Shown here piece after piece: positions 50,056-61,949 of a stretch of DNA of 64,000 bases (positions are counted from its first letter, which is position 1; every line of letters begins with the position of its first letter). Source of the DNA: Carettochelys insculpta (Eukaryota > Chordata > Testudines > Carettochelyidae); contig NC_134138.1 in NCBI RefSeq assembly GCF_033958435.1, forward strand, positions 81,268,298-81,332,297, written 5' to 3'. The translations under genes and the position numbers were made by a program. A model generated the notes under the pieces. The model saw nothing but the letters and a program-made list of their open reading frames with translations, did no database searches and was not told where the DNA came from.

Positions 50056-50322
50056 GCCTAGGCTGCCTGAGTGCAATTGTAACCCACACACCAAGGGTTG
50101 TGGGTCACTGTTCTGTGTAGTGGCACTTGAACCACATACACAGAGGAAGAATGAGTCTCCTCTGCAGGCTCAGTTGAGAGCCAGCTGGCTGTGGAGGAGA
50201 CTCATTCTTCCTCTGTGTATGTGGTTCCAGTGCCACCACACAGAACAGTGAACCACACCCCTAGGTGTGTGGGTTACAATTGCACATAGAAGCAGCCTAA
50301 GCTGGGGTGGGCAATAATTTTG
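50037..50322. repeat. 286-bp palindrome with hAT-type ends
   Basis: The arms 50037-50162 and 50194-50322 are inverse copies, including AGGAAGAATGAGTCTCCTC against GAGGAGACTCATTCTTCCT and TTATTGCCCACC against GGTGGGCAATAA. The left arm includes the right terminus of the hAT element 49347-50055. The right arm carries the inverse of that terminus. Confidence 0.75.
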
Positions 50323-50518
50323 GATGCAATTCCCATGTCACTAAACAAGTAACAGTAATCTCGTTTAGTCGCTGCCTGTTCTCCATCTTTTACTTCGCTT
50401 CCTATCCCTGAGAGAGAAAGTATCTTACGGTATTGCATGAAGGTAAGAAAGTTAGTTTCAAGTCTCACTAGCAGAGATTCAGTCACATCCCACACCTTCA
50501 AACTCTTCTTTTGCACAA

Positions 50519-50715
50519 GTGTAATGCTGACAGACCCAGGTTGCCAGCCCCAGGGACAGAACCTGCGAGCCTAGGGTCTAAAGCCCTGCACTCTACCATG
50601 TGAGCTAAAAACCAGCTGGTCACCTTTAGCTCATGTGGTAGAGTGCAGGGCTTTAGACCCTATGCTTGCAGGTTCTATCCCTGGAGCTGGCAACCTGGGG
50701 CTGTGGGCATTACAC
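50519..50715. repeat. 197-bp palindrome of two tRNA-like units, head to head
   Basis: The arms 50519-50609 and 50625-50715 are near-perfect inverses. Each contains TTTAGCTCATGTGGTAGAGT (A-box-like), an AGGG-CTTTAGA-CCCT stem and loop, and GCAGGTTCTATCCCTGG (B-box-like). No matching acceptor stem is visible, so these are tRNA-derived repeat units and not tRNA genes. Confidence 0.75.
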
Positions 50716-51189
50716 CAGTATGAATTTACAAAACTAATATGCACAAAACCCTAGACAAAATCAAGGTGTTACTCTAACCTACTGGCTATTGTGTCCCTTC
50801 CTGGCTCATTGCATCCCTTCCTCTTTACCAGTCTGCTGCACACTAGAATCTATTTCAGCTCTTAACTACACAGCTAGCTCCTTAGCACAAGTTATCATGA
50901 GCCAGACCTTCAGCTCTGGATATCTTCAGGTCAATCCCCACCATCAGCCGAAACGTCATTTTACTTCACTGATTCTACTGTGCTTGCAGTAAAGGGCAGT
51001 GAACAGAAAAACATCAACCAGTGTTCAAAAGTGAATCGGAGTAATGTTCTAAGAATCTTCTCAACAGGAAGTAACTTTTCTTTTGCAGATAAGACAAACA
51101 CCTACCATGCACTTATTGACAATTATTTTCATGGGCTAATTAATACAGATGAGCAGCTTTCGTTTATAAATATTGCAACAGACTATGAT

Positions 51190-53132
51190 GAGAGTTGCCA
51201 ACTTTCTATCTTGAGAAAACCCAGCATCCTTGCCCCAGCCTGTACCCCAAGGCCCCCACCTCTTCTTCAAGATCCCATCCCTGCTCACTCCTCTTTCCCT
51301 TCTCTCTGTTGCTTGTTCTCCAAACTCTTCCATTCACCTACCCCTCTCCCACGACTCACCTGAGGCTCACAGAGCAATGCCGGGAGGAGTCAGTCCTATT
51401 TTTTTTTTTTGTAAAAAATGTGGAGCCAGGAGCCAGTATGGCTCCTCACCTCCTCCCTTCCTGCTGGGTTGCCACAGCTGGGGCTGCTGGAGGGATGGTG
51501 GGGTGGGAGGTGCTCCAGCTTCTGGCCCTTGCAGCTGCAGGGCAAGCGGGGGCTCCTTCTCCCAGCACTGCTCTGCCATGGGGCATGGGGGCACTGGGTC
51601 CCAGCCCAATGGCAGGTTCCTGGGCCTCGTGCTGCCACGAGGCCAGTGCTGGGGGATCTCCGGCAGCTCTGCTGCTGGGAGCTGGCTGGAATGCTGAGAC
51701 CCACCAGGAGCTCCAGCTGTGGGAACCCTGGTGAGCAGGCGCCAGTACACACTCCCGGCACATACTGCCAGAGAAAAGCCCTGGGAGGAGCTAATGCAGA
51801 GCATGCCTGGAGCATGGGGGCAGAAAGAGAGGTGGACAGAATCCCCCATTCCCTGGGTAGGGGCACCTGTCTCTTGGAGCCGGGTCTGTAAGACAGCCAC
51901 TGCTCTCTGTCAGACGTCAGTAGCTGGGCAGAGAGCAGCTTCTCCATGTAGCTCTAGTTACAGCTGCTGTTCTTCCCACCCTCCACCCCCAGCGGCAGAT
52001 GGTGGACAGTGATCACACTTCTGTGTCCAAGCCAAGGAAACCAAAAGCAGATTTCTGCCCTGAAACAGTGTCTCCCCGAGGCTCTCAAGAGACCAACCCA
52101 ACCCAATTTCCCCAGCTGCAGGGGGAAAGGACTGATTCCCAAAGACAGGGCCCAGGAGCGACAGCCTTCCTGTAGTCCGGCCCATGCTCTCCTGCACTGC
52201 AGACCCCACATGCTACCCTCCATCCTACCCCTTCTGGGCAGAGCTAGCCGAACTCTCTCCTGCTTAAGCCACATGATCTTTGCCCCCACAAACTAATCCT
52301 GCACTATTCATTGCCCCCCAACAAGATGGACCCTACAATGTTCATTAACCTCTTAGAAACACCCCAGAACACACAACCCCAAAAGCTCCACAGGACTTTG
52401 CTTCTTATTCCCCACCCAAACAATCGCACCCTAACACCCCTTAGCAGTGCCTGCTCTCTAACACACACTCTGCAATGCGCTCCTCTTAAAAGTGAGGGAG
52501 GGGTAGCTCAGTGGTTTGAGCATTGACCTGCTAAATCCAGGGCTGTAAACTCAATCTCTGAGGGGGTGGTCTATGGTAAAGTGATTTAAAAAAAAGGCCC
52601 TGGTGCAAATCCTGACTGTAAGCCCCATGCTGTTCCTCCAAAAATAGTCCACCTCCATAATTCTGCAGCATGTAGTACCATGCCCTGCAACACCTCCTGG
52701 TTTTCATGGGGCAGGGAGCTGCCATTAGCCACATAAGGCCTTGCTCGCATCTGGGGGCAACTTACTTCTGCCCTCTATTGGGGCAGATTTTACCCTCCCT
52801 CCCCAGCAGCAGCCACCAGCTTCCCCTTCTGCACAGCCACAGTGCAACTTACCAGGGCTGAAGCAATAGTCACTCCCTCCCCACCCCTGTGGTGAGGATG
52901 TGGCATGAGAGATGCTCCCAAGACTCCTGCTCCAGTTGGCCATTAGCCCCACAGCCCACATGGTGGCAATGAAGATCAATGCAGCTTCAGTGGCCACTGC
53001 CATTGGCTCCCCAGCTCCAGCTGCGGGAAGTCCATCAGCAACCATGGCAGCCCTACTGCTGCAAACAGCTGACCAGATGTTGACAGATGTCTTTATCAGA
53101 GTCTGGCTAAAAACTGGACAACTGGCAACCCT
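51190..53132. mobile_element. 1.9-kb GC-rich hAT-type element
   Basis: The ends are GAGAGTTGCCAACT and the inverse ACTGGCAACCCT. The flanking octamers ACTATGAT and AATATGAT match at 7 of 8. The interior is GC-rich with no recognisable transposase. A tRNA-derived SINE sits near 52495-52630. Confidence 0.65.
52495..52630 (+). mobile_element. tRNA-derived SINE fragment
   Basis: GGGTAGCTCAGTGGTTTGAG has the pol III A-box spacing. CTAAATCCAGGGCTGTAAAC and TCAATCTCTGAGGGGG give a worn B-box region. The order matches the common turtle tRNA-derived SINE head. The tail is degraded (run of A at 52588-52596). Confidence 0.7.
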
Positions 53133-53151
53133 AATATGATATGTCCAGTCC

Positions 53152-53713
53152 AGGGGTGTCCAACACTTGGCCTGCGGGCCAGAATCTGGCCCACAGAATC
53201 AGAAATGTTGCCATTTTAAAAGCTGGCTGCATGGCTCCGAGTCACATGTAGCTCTTTAAGGAGCCATTTGTGGCTCTCGCTGCTGCCACCTGACTTCTCC
53301 TTTGGCTCCCAGCCCCTGCCCTGACACACTGACATGGAAGTTAGTTTAACTGGTTTAACATCCCATTATTTCAGTGTGGCAGGGCAGGGAACCCCTACTC
53401 CCTTCCCCCCATGTACAGCACGGCAGGGGAAGGGCTGGGGAGACCCATGCAGCCACGCTAAAGAGCAGACGGTGGTCAGCAGCACCCAGAGCTCCTCTGT
53501 AAGGTAAATTAATCCTGGCTGGGGTGACGGTTTGAGGAGGTGAGGGATTTAAGCCTGGGCTGTGGAGGGTTACGCCTAGGGGCGGTTGGGGGCTGAGAGG
53601 GGTTTAAGCCTGGGGATGGGGATGGGTGGGTTTGGTGCTATTTTGTGTTTCACCCCCACAACGTAAAAAATAGCTGTGTGGCCCCCAATGAAAAAAGGTT
53701 GGCCAGCCTGGGC
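53152..53713. mobile_element. hAT-type element, 562 bp
   Basis: The ends are AGGGGTGTCCAAC and GTTGGCCAGCCTGGGC. The flanking octamers TCCAGTCC and TCTAGTCC match at 7 of 8. It lies 19 bp from the end of the 51190-53132 element. It is non-coding. Confidence 0.75.
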
Positions 53714-53992
53714 TCTAGTCCATAGCATGAGTTGGACAAGTATAGTAGAAATCAAGGATTTTAATAACCTCTGTTGTGTTGGGATTTTTCTTATTACAGG
53801 TACATTTCTGTACTTTGAACAATGTTCTATGAAGTGGGATTTTTGCATGGCAAGTGGTGCCACTATTGATCTTTGAATCATTAATCCTAGAAACGGGGCA
53901 AATTAATTGCCATATATACACAAATTTTACTCATTCTCTAGTGTGGTAGAAGGACCCAAATCAAAATTTTAACAAAAGCCCAACTCACAGGT

Positions 53993-54185
53993 AGTCCAAT
54001 AGCACTTTAAAGACTAACAAAATAATTTATTTGGTGATGAGCTTCCATGGGACAGACCCACTTCTTCAGGTCTGTCCCACGAAAGCTCATTAACTAACAA
54101 ATTATTTTGTTAGTCTTTAAAGTGCTACTGGACGGCTTTTTCGTTTTGGTAGTGTACAGACTAGCACGGCTCCCTGTCTGTCACT
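53993..54185. mobile_element. fold-back Penelope-like tail insertion, 11-bp duplication
   Basis: The target duplication AACTCACAGGT is perfect at 53982-53992 and 54186-54196. The left arm 53993-54060 is the near-inverse of 54070-54132, with a short loop at CTTCTTCAGG. The right side ends GCTCCCTGTCTGTCACT. It is the same tail family as 31410-31839 with a shorter fold-back. Confidence 0.85.
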
Positions 54186-56278
54186 AACTCACAGGTGTGG
54201 TCTCTGATAGATAACCATAGGGGGAGTTGATAAGAGAGAAACCACACACATAATGTAATCAATCGTGGCATAAAGCAATAATGAAGTCCAATGCAATAGG
54301 TCTGATGCAGGTGAATTTTTTATCTCCTCCTTGACAGAAGAGGGCATATTAATTTGATTAATTTATATGACGTAGGACACAGCTCTAGTATCAGAGACAG
54401 AAAGAGACACACCTAATAGCAGCTCAGTATCCTGGCAATTAGGACACTTCTCTTGGATGCTGGAGATGAATAATCACTTTCCTGCTCTAGCTATTCCCAC
54501 ATCCCAGGTGAACCCCTTCCTTGCCCACCTATGCAGTCAGGTAATGGCACGGCTGCTAAGTACTCTGTCTCTTTTTGTGAACATTTTTGAAAAGTCTTGG
54601 TTTCATCCCTCAGCTGAACAGGAAAATTTCTGAAATCTCAAAAATCTTCGTGAGACAAAGAAACCCATTTCTCACACATTAGAAACCAACGCTTTCCTTT
54701 GGGAGAACAAGGTGTTAGCACCTCTTATATAAGCAGTCTCGTCTAGGCTCGAGAAACCCTCTGCAATGATATCTTGCTAGAAGGGGATGATAGTTATACA
54801 TGGGCTTGGCTACCTTGTTCAATCAAGGCCTTAGGATGGTCTGAATGATGTTACTTTCCTACCGATGACTGCTACATGTATTAGACAAAATGAAATGTGA
54901 AATCTTCTACACAGCTGGTCAACTATTTTAAACCCAGCTCTGGCTAAGCAATAATATTTTGTTTTCAGTACAGACCATTATTTAAGCATTTCTTCTATGT
55001 AAGTTGATTAAGCCCTTACACATGCACATGTAAATGCTCTTACCTGGGACACTCATTTAAATTGTCCTCTGCGAACTGTAAGCTATTATTTGTTTGTATG
55101 AGTTAGTGATGCCAGAAATACTGATCTATGAAAAGGAAGCTACCTTTCAGTTTCTAGCATACAGTTATTTTAAATAGATCTTCAAAGCTGTAGCCCAGGA
55201 AAGGTCTGCAATATTGTACGAGATCCAACTTCACATTAATTCCTCTTCCTCTCTCTCCTTCTCCCCATCGATAGATACTGTGAGTCAAATTTAATTCTAG
55301 GTGAAAGTGGATGCCACTGTGCTGACCACAGTGGAGCCAGCTCTGTGCTTTCTTCAGAGATGAATTTGGTCTGGCGAGTAGGGCATTAAGAGAGATGTTA
55401 AGTGCCAGATAAAAACATATTTTCAAAGTCACCAACTCCAGCAATCCTTGCAGTTAATAACTAGAATCTAGAAAAGCCATTTCAGACCCTTCCCTCCACC
55501 CTTAATGGATTTATTGGTGCTTTAAGAATGACTTGTTCCATTTCCTTTAATGAAGTAGGCCTCTGATAGGTCTCTCTCAGCTTTGCATTCCAGCACTCAT
55601 CTTTGGCAATACAATAAAATTGTTCAGTGCTGTTTCCTAAGGCTAGGTATAATTGCATTGCACTTACAGTACTTGTTTATACTTTATCTAGATGAGCTAC
55701 TTACAGTGTAGGAGAAAAAAAGCTGTTACGAAGCTCGTATCAAACATGCAGCTCGGCAAATCTGCCTCTTTAAAAGCTTATCTCATTCTTCAACTTCTAA
55801 ATTAAAAAATAAAATTCCATGTCTTGATTTGTACATTTAGTGAAATGTTTTCTTCATTTTAAGACAGAACGTGATTCCAGACCGTTAATTAGTTTTCTTT
55901 TAGAGAGTTCCTTAAACACATGATAGGCTTTTTAAAACCACACAACACTGGTTTAATTCTTCTCTCACTGAAAGTTTCCCATAAACTTAAATGGTAATGT
56001 TAGTAGGTTAAGACTGTCCTTCTGAAAAAGACAACCCTTAAAATGTGAAAAAAAAAAAATCATCCTCACAAAAATAAATCAAGAACTTCAAAAATTAAAG
56101 GAAATAGTTTCCTGGTCAGATACTTTGAAAGAGAACAAATACACCAAAAAGAAAAATAATGGACACTACAGAACCAGCGGCTTAATTAGTCCAAATCATC
56201 AGTTGCAGTCACTCCATCATGCACAATAATGCCATCATCATGCATTTAAAATTCATGAATGAGACCAAAATAATCATG

Positions 56279-56740
56279 AGATCATCATCATCATCATCAT
56301 ACTGGGTCAAACCAAAGATCCATCTAGGCCAGTACTCTACCCTCTGACAGTGGCTAATACCAGGTGTTTCAGAGGAATGATCCATACAGGTAATCATCGA
56401 GTGATCCCTCCCCCATTTTCAGCTTCTGACAAACAGGGGCTAGGGACACTATTTCCACCCATCCTGGCTAACAGCCATTCATGGACCTAATCTTCATGAA
56501 TTTATCTAGCTGTTTTTGAATCCTGTTAAAGTCCTACTCTTCACAACATCCTCTGGCAAGGAGTTCCACAGGTTGACTGTGTGAGGAAAAACTTCTTTTT
56601 GTTTGTTTTACATGAGAGCTTAAATAGTTACATTAAACCTTTCATGGAGGACCTCTCTCTTTGTCTTCTGCATTTTGGGTCATAAGTGTATACTCAGGAC
56701 CCAGCTTTTCTCCACAACCATTAGACTGGGAACGTACTCT
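56279..56740 (-). mobile_element. CR1 3' end with (ATC)n terminus
   Basis: On the minus strand the tail reads CTGGCCTAGATGGATCTTTG and GTTTGACCCAGTATGATG, preceded by the AAACTCCTTGCCAGAGG-like 3'-UTR. It ends in an (ATG)n microsatellite at 56281-56300, as expected of a LINE 3' terminus. Confidence 0.8.
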
Positions 56741-56850
56741 TTTTTAACATAAGCTAAGAGAATCTCTTTACCCTAAGAGCAGGACTCATAAGGGAAACCA
56801 CCCAATAACTGTCAGATTCATGATAAATTGGTGAGATTTGACAACACTAT

Positions 56851-57145
56851 GGCTACGTGTACACTTGCCCCCTTCATCAAAGGGGGCATGGTAAACAGGC
56901 TGACGAGAGATTTTTAATGAAGTGCCAAGGTGAATACACAGCACTTCATTAGGCAAATTCTCCTCCGCAGCAGCTTCGAAGCACCAGCATGACATGTAGC
57001 CGCGGACACTTCAAAGTGCCCGTGCTACTTCGAAGTACCTTTAATCCCCAAATTGGGCATATGCATTGCAGCACTTCATTAGTAATCTCTTATCACCCTG
57101 ATTACCATGCCCCATTTGAAGTTGGGGGCAAGTGTAGACATAGCC
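56851..57145. mobile_element. fold-back DNA element, target duplication TAT
   Basis: The ends are GGCTACGTGTACACTTGCCC and GGGCAAGTGTAGACATAGCC, with tat on both sides. The arms are about 90 bp, with inverse ATTTTTAATGAAGTGC-type stretches as in 4862-5237, so the two are one family. Confidence 0.85.
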
Positions 57146-57758
57146 TATATGTCACATAAATTGCTGGATAGACTAAGGGCTTTTCCAGTCTTGCCTTATC
57201 ATTGGCCTCTTGAATCTCAAGAGGTAGTACTACCAATCAGTCATTAAGTCAGTTTCTGTGCTTCTTTGGAAATCTAATTTACTGAAAACTAAAATGTTGG
57301 AGAGAGGTAAGATTATCAGTGGAGCCAACAGCCACCGGCGGCTCTAAGGCAAGGCAGAAGAAGAACCTGACTCTGTGCCCTAGAAGGAGCATGGCCAAGG
57401 GTGGAAGGGGTGGGGCCAAGTGCACTCACCTGTTAGCACTGCCCAGCCCATGTTACTGAGCCTCCCCCCCTCACAGCCAAGGTGTCTCAGTGGGCCTGGA
57501 GTGCCAACCACTAGCATTGCTGCTTTGGCAGAAGCAGCAGCTGGAGCTCTGGGCCCTTTTGAAACGTCATGTCCGGGGACAACTGCCCCATTTTTCCCCC
57601 CACTGGTGGGCCTGAAGATTACTAATGTTTTGCTCTACCTACACTTACCTCAAATACTTTTCAGTGACTGAACAAATCAGCTCCGAGAGGCCTTACAGAA
57701 GTGTTTGACCTATATTAAATGCGCTGTGAAACACATTAACTCTGTTTTAAAACTCCTA

Positions 57759-57980
57759 GGCTATGTCTACACTAGCCCAGATCTTTGAATTGGCCATGCA
57801 AATGGCCATTTGGAAGATTACTAATGATGTGCTGAAATGCATACTCAGTGCCTCACTAGCATGCCGCGGGCTCTTTGAAATTACTGCCTTTCACTGCTGT
57901 GTGGCTCGTCCAGATGTTGGTCCTTTTCGAAAGGACCCCACCAACTTCGAAATCCCCTTATTCCTATCTGCTATTTCCAG
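57759..57980. mobile_element. truncated palindromic DNA element
   Basis: A clear left end, GGCTATGTCTACACTAGCCC, is followed by inverse pairs such as CCTTTTCGAAAGGACC. The right end is missing; the sequence runs into single-copy-like DNA near 57980. Confidence 0.65.
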
Positions 57981-58780
57981 CAAAATCAATGGGAGTTCTG
58001 CTCTTGCTTTCAGAGGTGCCAGGATTTCACCCTTCTGCTATAATTTGTTTATTTAATGTGTTTTCATATTCCACATTTTAAATAAAAAGTATGATCAACA
58101 TTAGTGTTAGTCTATGTCTCTCCCACATCTGGTTTGCTCTTTTTCATACTGTGACTTGGTCAGAAAAAGGACATTTTACAGAGAAACCCATAACAAAACA
58201 ACTGCTAAGATGGCAGCGGATCCTGAAGCCAAGTATCATGGAGCTAAAAATCTCTTTCCTTGAGACAAAACTTGTCGACACCTGCCTTCACTGGGAACTC
58301 TTCAGCAGTGCCGTACCACAAGGTCAGATTGGAGCACTGCACATATAATTAAATTACTACAGAGCCAAAAGGATCCCTCAGCTTTTCTTGCTCTGGTACA
58401 ATTAAACACAAACTCATTTATAATACACTAGCAGAGACAAAATTAGTCTGCGGGCGGGGGGGGCGGTTCTCATTTCAGAGCTTCTTCTAGTTTTTGGCAC
58501 ACAATGATCTGATACCTATTTTACTTAGGACAAAAAGTAGTTTCATCACCTTTTATATTATACACAACCCCTAAAGAAACTGTAAAATAACTATGCCAGA
58601 AGATATATGGCTAAACAGATAAAATTATTAACTACCAATGCACTTATTATGAAACGAGCTGAAATTTTCCTTTAATACAAATAAAAAATGGATTCCTTAT
58701 TCCACTTAGTTTTCAACCAATTTGTTTGTTTACCACAGAACTATGTGATTTAAAAGAGTTTTGCATCATTCTCACCTTAC

Positions 58781-58832
58781 CTTCCTGGCAGAGGTTTTGG
58801 TATCCAAAATTATCAAAATGGATAGCGATGGA
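58781..58832 (-). other. candidate non-coding 5' exon (splice-signal based)
   Basis: On the minus strand a pyrimidine-rich tract ending cttttctcag at 58833 is followed by 52 nt and then AAG|gtaaggtgag. Both signals fit consensus. The segment lies 11.5 kb upstream of the start-codon exon, on the gene's strand and in a stretch free of recognisable repeats. DTNA orthologues use several 5'-UTR exons, so a leader exon is plausible. There is no expression evidence, and a chance pair of signals remains possible. Confidence 0.25.
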
Positions 58833-59745
58833 CTGAGAAAAGTTCAAACAGCATTGTGAGCAAAATATAATTTTTTTCTATACCATACAAAGGCTCAAGG
58901 AATTTAAACCTATCCCTCTCTTTATGCTGCACATTACTTTGCTCCTCGGGTGCTTTTTAGTATGGGCATATTATACAAACCCAATTTATGGGGAAAAATC
59001 AAGTTTAAATGATATGAAAATCAAAGTAAAATAATTTTTAAACAAAGATTCCCAAAGAAGTCTGAGTATCTTTAGTGGACGCGAGAATGAAGAATGAAAT
59101 CCCAGGTGGAGAAGAAGACTGAGAGATTGCAGTTATTGGGTCATGTGACCCTATGAGCTAAATAGAATAATCGTAGCAGAATGTACAATCAATACTGAAG
59201 TGATAGCACACTAAGGTCAAAAATATCTGGTAGGACCAAAAAAGGTTTGATCTATGAATCTATCCGCGTTACTAATGACCACAGATCAGACCTTGAAGGA
59301 GGCACAGATAACATCAAGTGTAACATCAGATCCTTAGCACAGGTTACAGCAGCCTAGCAGCTAATCTAATTATATGTTTGATGGCTATGACTCCAAAAGA
59401 CCACTCTAGCTGTCAGCAACTGTCAGGGAATAAGGGACTTCCAGTTACATTCTCTTGATTTTGTTCATACCCACTATGTTGGTGGCTGGGATGAAAGTGG
59501 TATAGAAGGGACTACGTCAGCTCGAGGTCACCCAAAAATTGCTCTGAAGTAGAAATCCTCTTGTGGTTGGATCCACCAGATTCAGGGCTGCTGCTCTTTA
59601 CTGCCAGACTGGTGCAAATTTGCCTAAGTGAACTGGAGGATTAGAGTTAGAGTTCAGAACTATTTTCTTACCAAATCTATTTCCATTTATAATGATAAAG
59701 ACTTCAATCAACAGTCTCATATATTATATATCACTTTCAGAGATA

Positions 59746-60592
59746 GTAAACTGTCTTTTTACCAGTATTCAATCAACCAATACTTTCAGATAACCGGCAC
59801 CACGGCCAGGAGCTATTTCTAGCACCTAGGTTTCCTCTTCCAGGGGAGCTGTGCTGCTTGCAGGTGGCAAAGGGATCCTGTCCTGCCTGAGCCATCAATG
59901 CCTCTTCCCCTTCTTAAGCATGGATAGGTGCTGGGACGTGGGTGGGGAACTGAGATGCCATCCTTCCCTGGGCATGGGTTGCTGTGGTTCCTGGATTGCT
60001 CAGCAACTCCTGCCAGTGGGGGTGGGGAGGGGTGAATGGGACAGCACCTTCCCACTGTGTGGCAGCCCCCCGCCCCTATGCAACAGCACAGCCTGGGACC
60101 TGTGGTGCTGGGGGCTGCCAAACCCCTGCAAGAATGCAGCAAGATGAGTGGCCAGAGCGTGGACATCTAGCCCCTGCCCCACCCCCGCAGTCCCCTATGT
60201 TGGGAAGGACAGGGCAGGTCCTGCCTTTGGGAGATGCTTAACCCCAGTGGAGATGGCTGGCCAGAGCACAGGGAGCCAGCCCCCATGCCCCGTCCCCCAC
60301 CCAGCAGCCCAGGACAGGACCTGAGCTGCTTATCTCCAGCAGGGAATGTGGCGAGACGGGTGGCTAGAGCATGGGGAGGCAGCATGGGCCAGGCCTGACC
60401 AGCTGGAAGCATGGAGTGGGCTGCGACGGTGGAGAGAGTGCTCCAGGGGCCAGGCTGCCGAGGGCTTCAGGGAGGGGAGTGCTGCTTTGGCGCAGACCCC
60501 AGATGGTGAAGGGATCCTCTTGGTTATTCATAATATTTGAATCTCCGGCAACCTTCCAGTCCCGAGGCCGCCAGATATGGAAGAGTTTACTG
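59746..60592. mobile_element. Tigger/mariner-like GC-rich element
   Basis: The right end reads, inverted, CAGTAAACTCTTCCATATCT and is followed by TA. The left end is degraded (TA then GTAAACTGTC). Between them is a GC-rich block with long chance frames. The ends resemble the CAGTAAAC-type termini of Tigger relatives. Confidence 0.55.
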
Positions 60593-61018
60593 TACTTCAC
60601 TCACCCAGTCATATTTTTCCTAGTATCACTGTCCACATCAGCCATTCATAAAGAAGGCATGTAGTCTTATGCACAATGAAATATAAAGACATGTAGCCAC
60701 TACAGCATTATTACAATGTAGACAGATACACCAGCTTGCTGTTATGCATGATACAGTAGTAACAAAAACCTCATTGCTTGGATTGCTTCTAAGAATTTGA
60801 AAAAATGTAAATGAAAGGAAATTAGACCAGTACAAAGATTTTCATAATTTATAATCGTAAATGTATATGGAAGGTAAGTTATTATAGACCGTACTTTAAT
60901 AAACTGTTCCTTTGCAGCAAAGCTTTAGGTATATGCCCTACTGTAAGCATGTGCTTAAACTGCGTTGAAGTCAATGGGATTTCGATGGATGCTCATGAAG
61001 TACTCTGCTGACTTCAGA

Positions 61019-61250
61019 TGGACTGCTGGGGGATAGGTCCATCCATGGCTATTTGCCAGGATGGATATGGATGGTATCATGCCCCTCTTGCAGCCTCTGT
61101 TGTCCAGAAACTGGGAATGGGCCAGAGAGAATGGACCATGTGATTAGTTCTGTTCATTCTCCCGGGGGACCTGTCATTGGCCCCTGTCAGAAGACAGAAC
61201 ACTGGGCTGGATGGATCTTTAGCATGGCTGTTCTTATGATCTTATGCTGA
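61019..61250 (+). mobile_element. CR1 3' end fragment
   Basis: It contains GGTCCATCCATGGCTATTTG, CTGTCAGAAGACAGAACACT and GGGCTGGATGGATCTTTAGC, then TGTTCTTATGATCTTATG. This is a standard CR1 3' tail order. Confidence 0.78.
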
Positions 61251-61949
61251 ATCACAGCTATATTCATCAGACATACTGCTTTTTTTCTTAATTGAGGCTA
61301 GAATGGACATATGACAAAAATGACAGCACATACGGGGAACAAATATAGTATGATAAGACACTCGAACATGGCACTTCAAAAAACACCAAGTATGTTACCT
61401 AATATAATAGTGGCAAATAGCTAGTGTTAACTAAGAAATCATTACAGCACATATTTAATAGAAAGGAATGGAACACTTCTATAGAAGTCTTCAGGGGCAT
61501 AGAAATTTCTTGGTAAGGCAGACGATGAAACACAGAATGGGGAAAAAAAGAGAAAAGATATCTTCTTCCTCCATGCCTCCCTAAAGCATGTTAATATTTG
61601 CTGCTAGACCTTCCTGATGCAAATCTATTCCGTCTTTGCCTCATAGCAAATCCAGGCCTTACGGTATCTGAATTATCATACATCTTGCTATAGATCGGTT
61701 TGGTTCATTGGTTTTTAGTGATTAATGAATATCTGAAACATAATGGAGGCACGGATATTAGCAGAATCTATGAATTAAACTAATGGTATATCTGGCTTCC
61801 TGTGTCATCACTACAACAGTGTTAGCCATCCAGCAGTGAAAAACTAGAATAATGCACAATCCAAGGGCAAAAAACACCTTAACACAGCAAATTAAGCATG
61901 GACAGGACACAAAAGCAAACACGAACTGAAAGGAAGGAAAACTCTACAC

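Noticed and set aside
49530..50120. 196-codon Pro-rich frame
   Set aside because: It runs through the C-rich interior of the hAT element 49347-50055 and across its terminus into a palindrome, which no real gene would do.
50625..50700. Possible functional tRNA gene
   Set aside because: A- and B-box-like words are present, but no acceptor stem pairs, the apparent anticodon is TTA, and the unit is half of a repeat palindrome.
51195..51947. Long overlapping frames on both strands (155-183 codons)
   Set aside because: The region is GC-rich and inside a hAT-type element; several frames are open at once, with low-complexity Ser/Pro/Gly/Trp translations and no domain.
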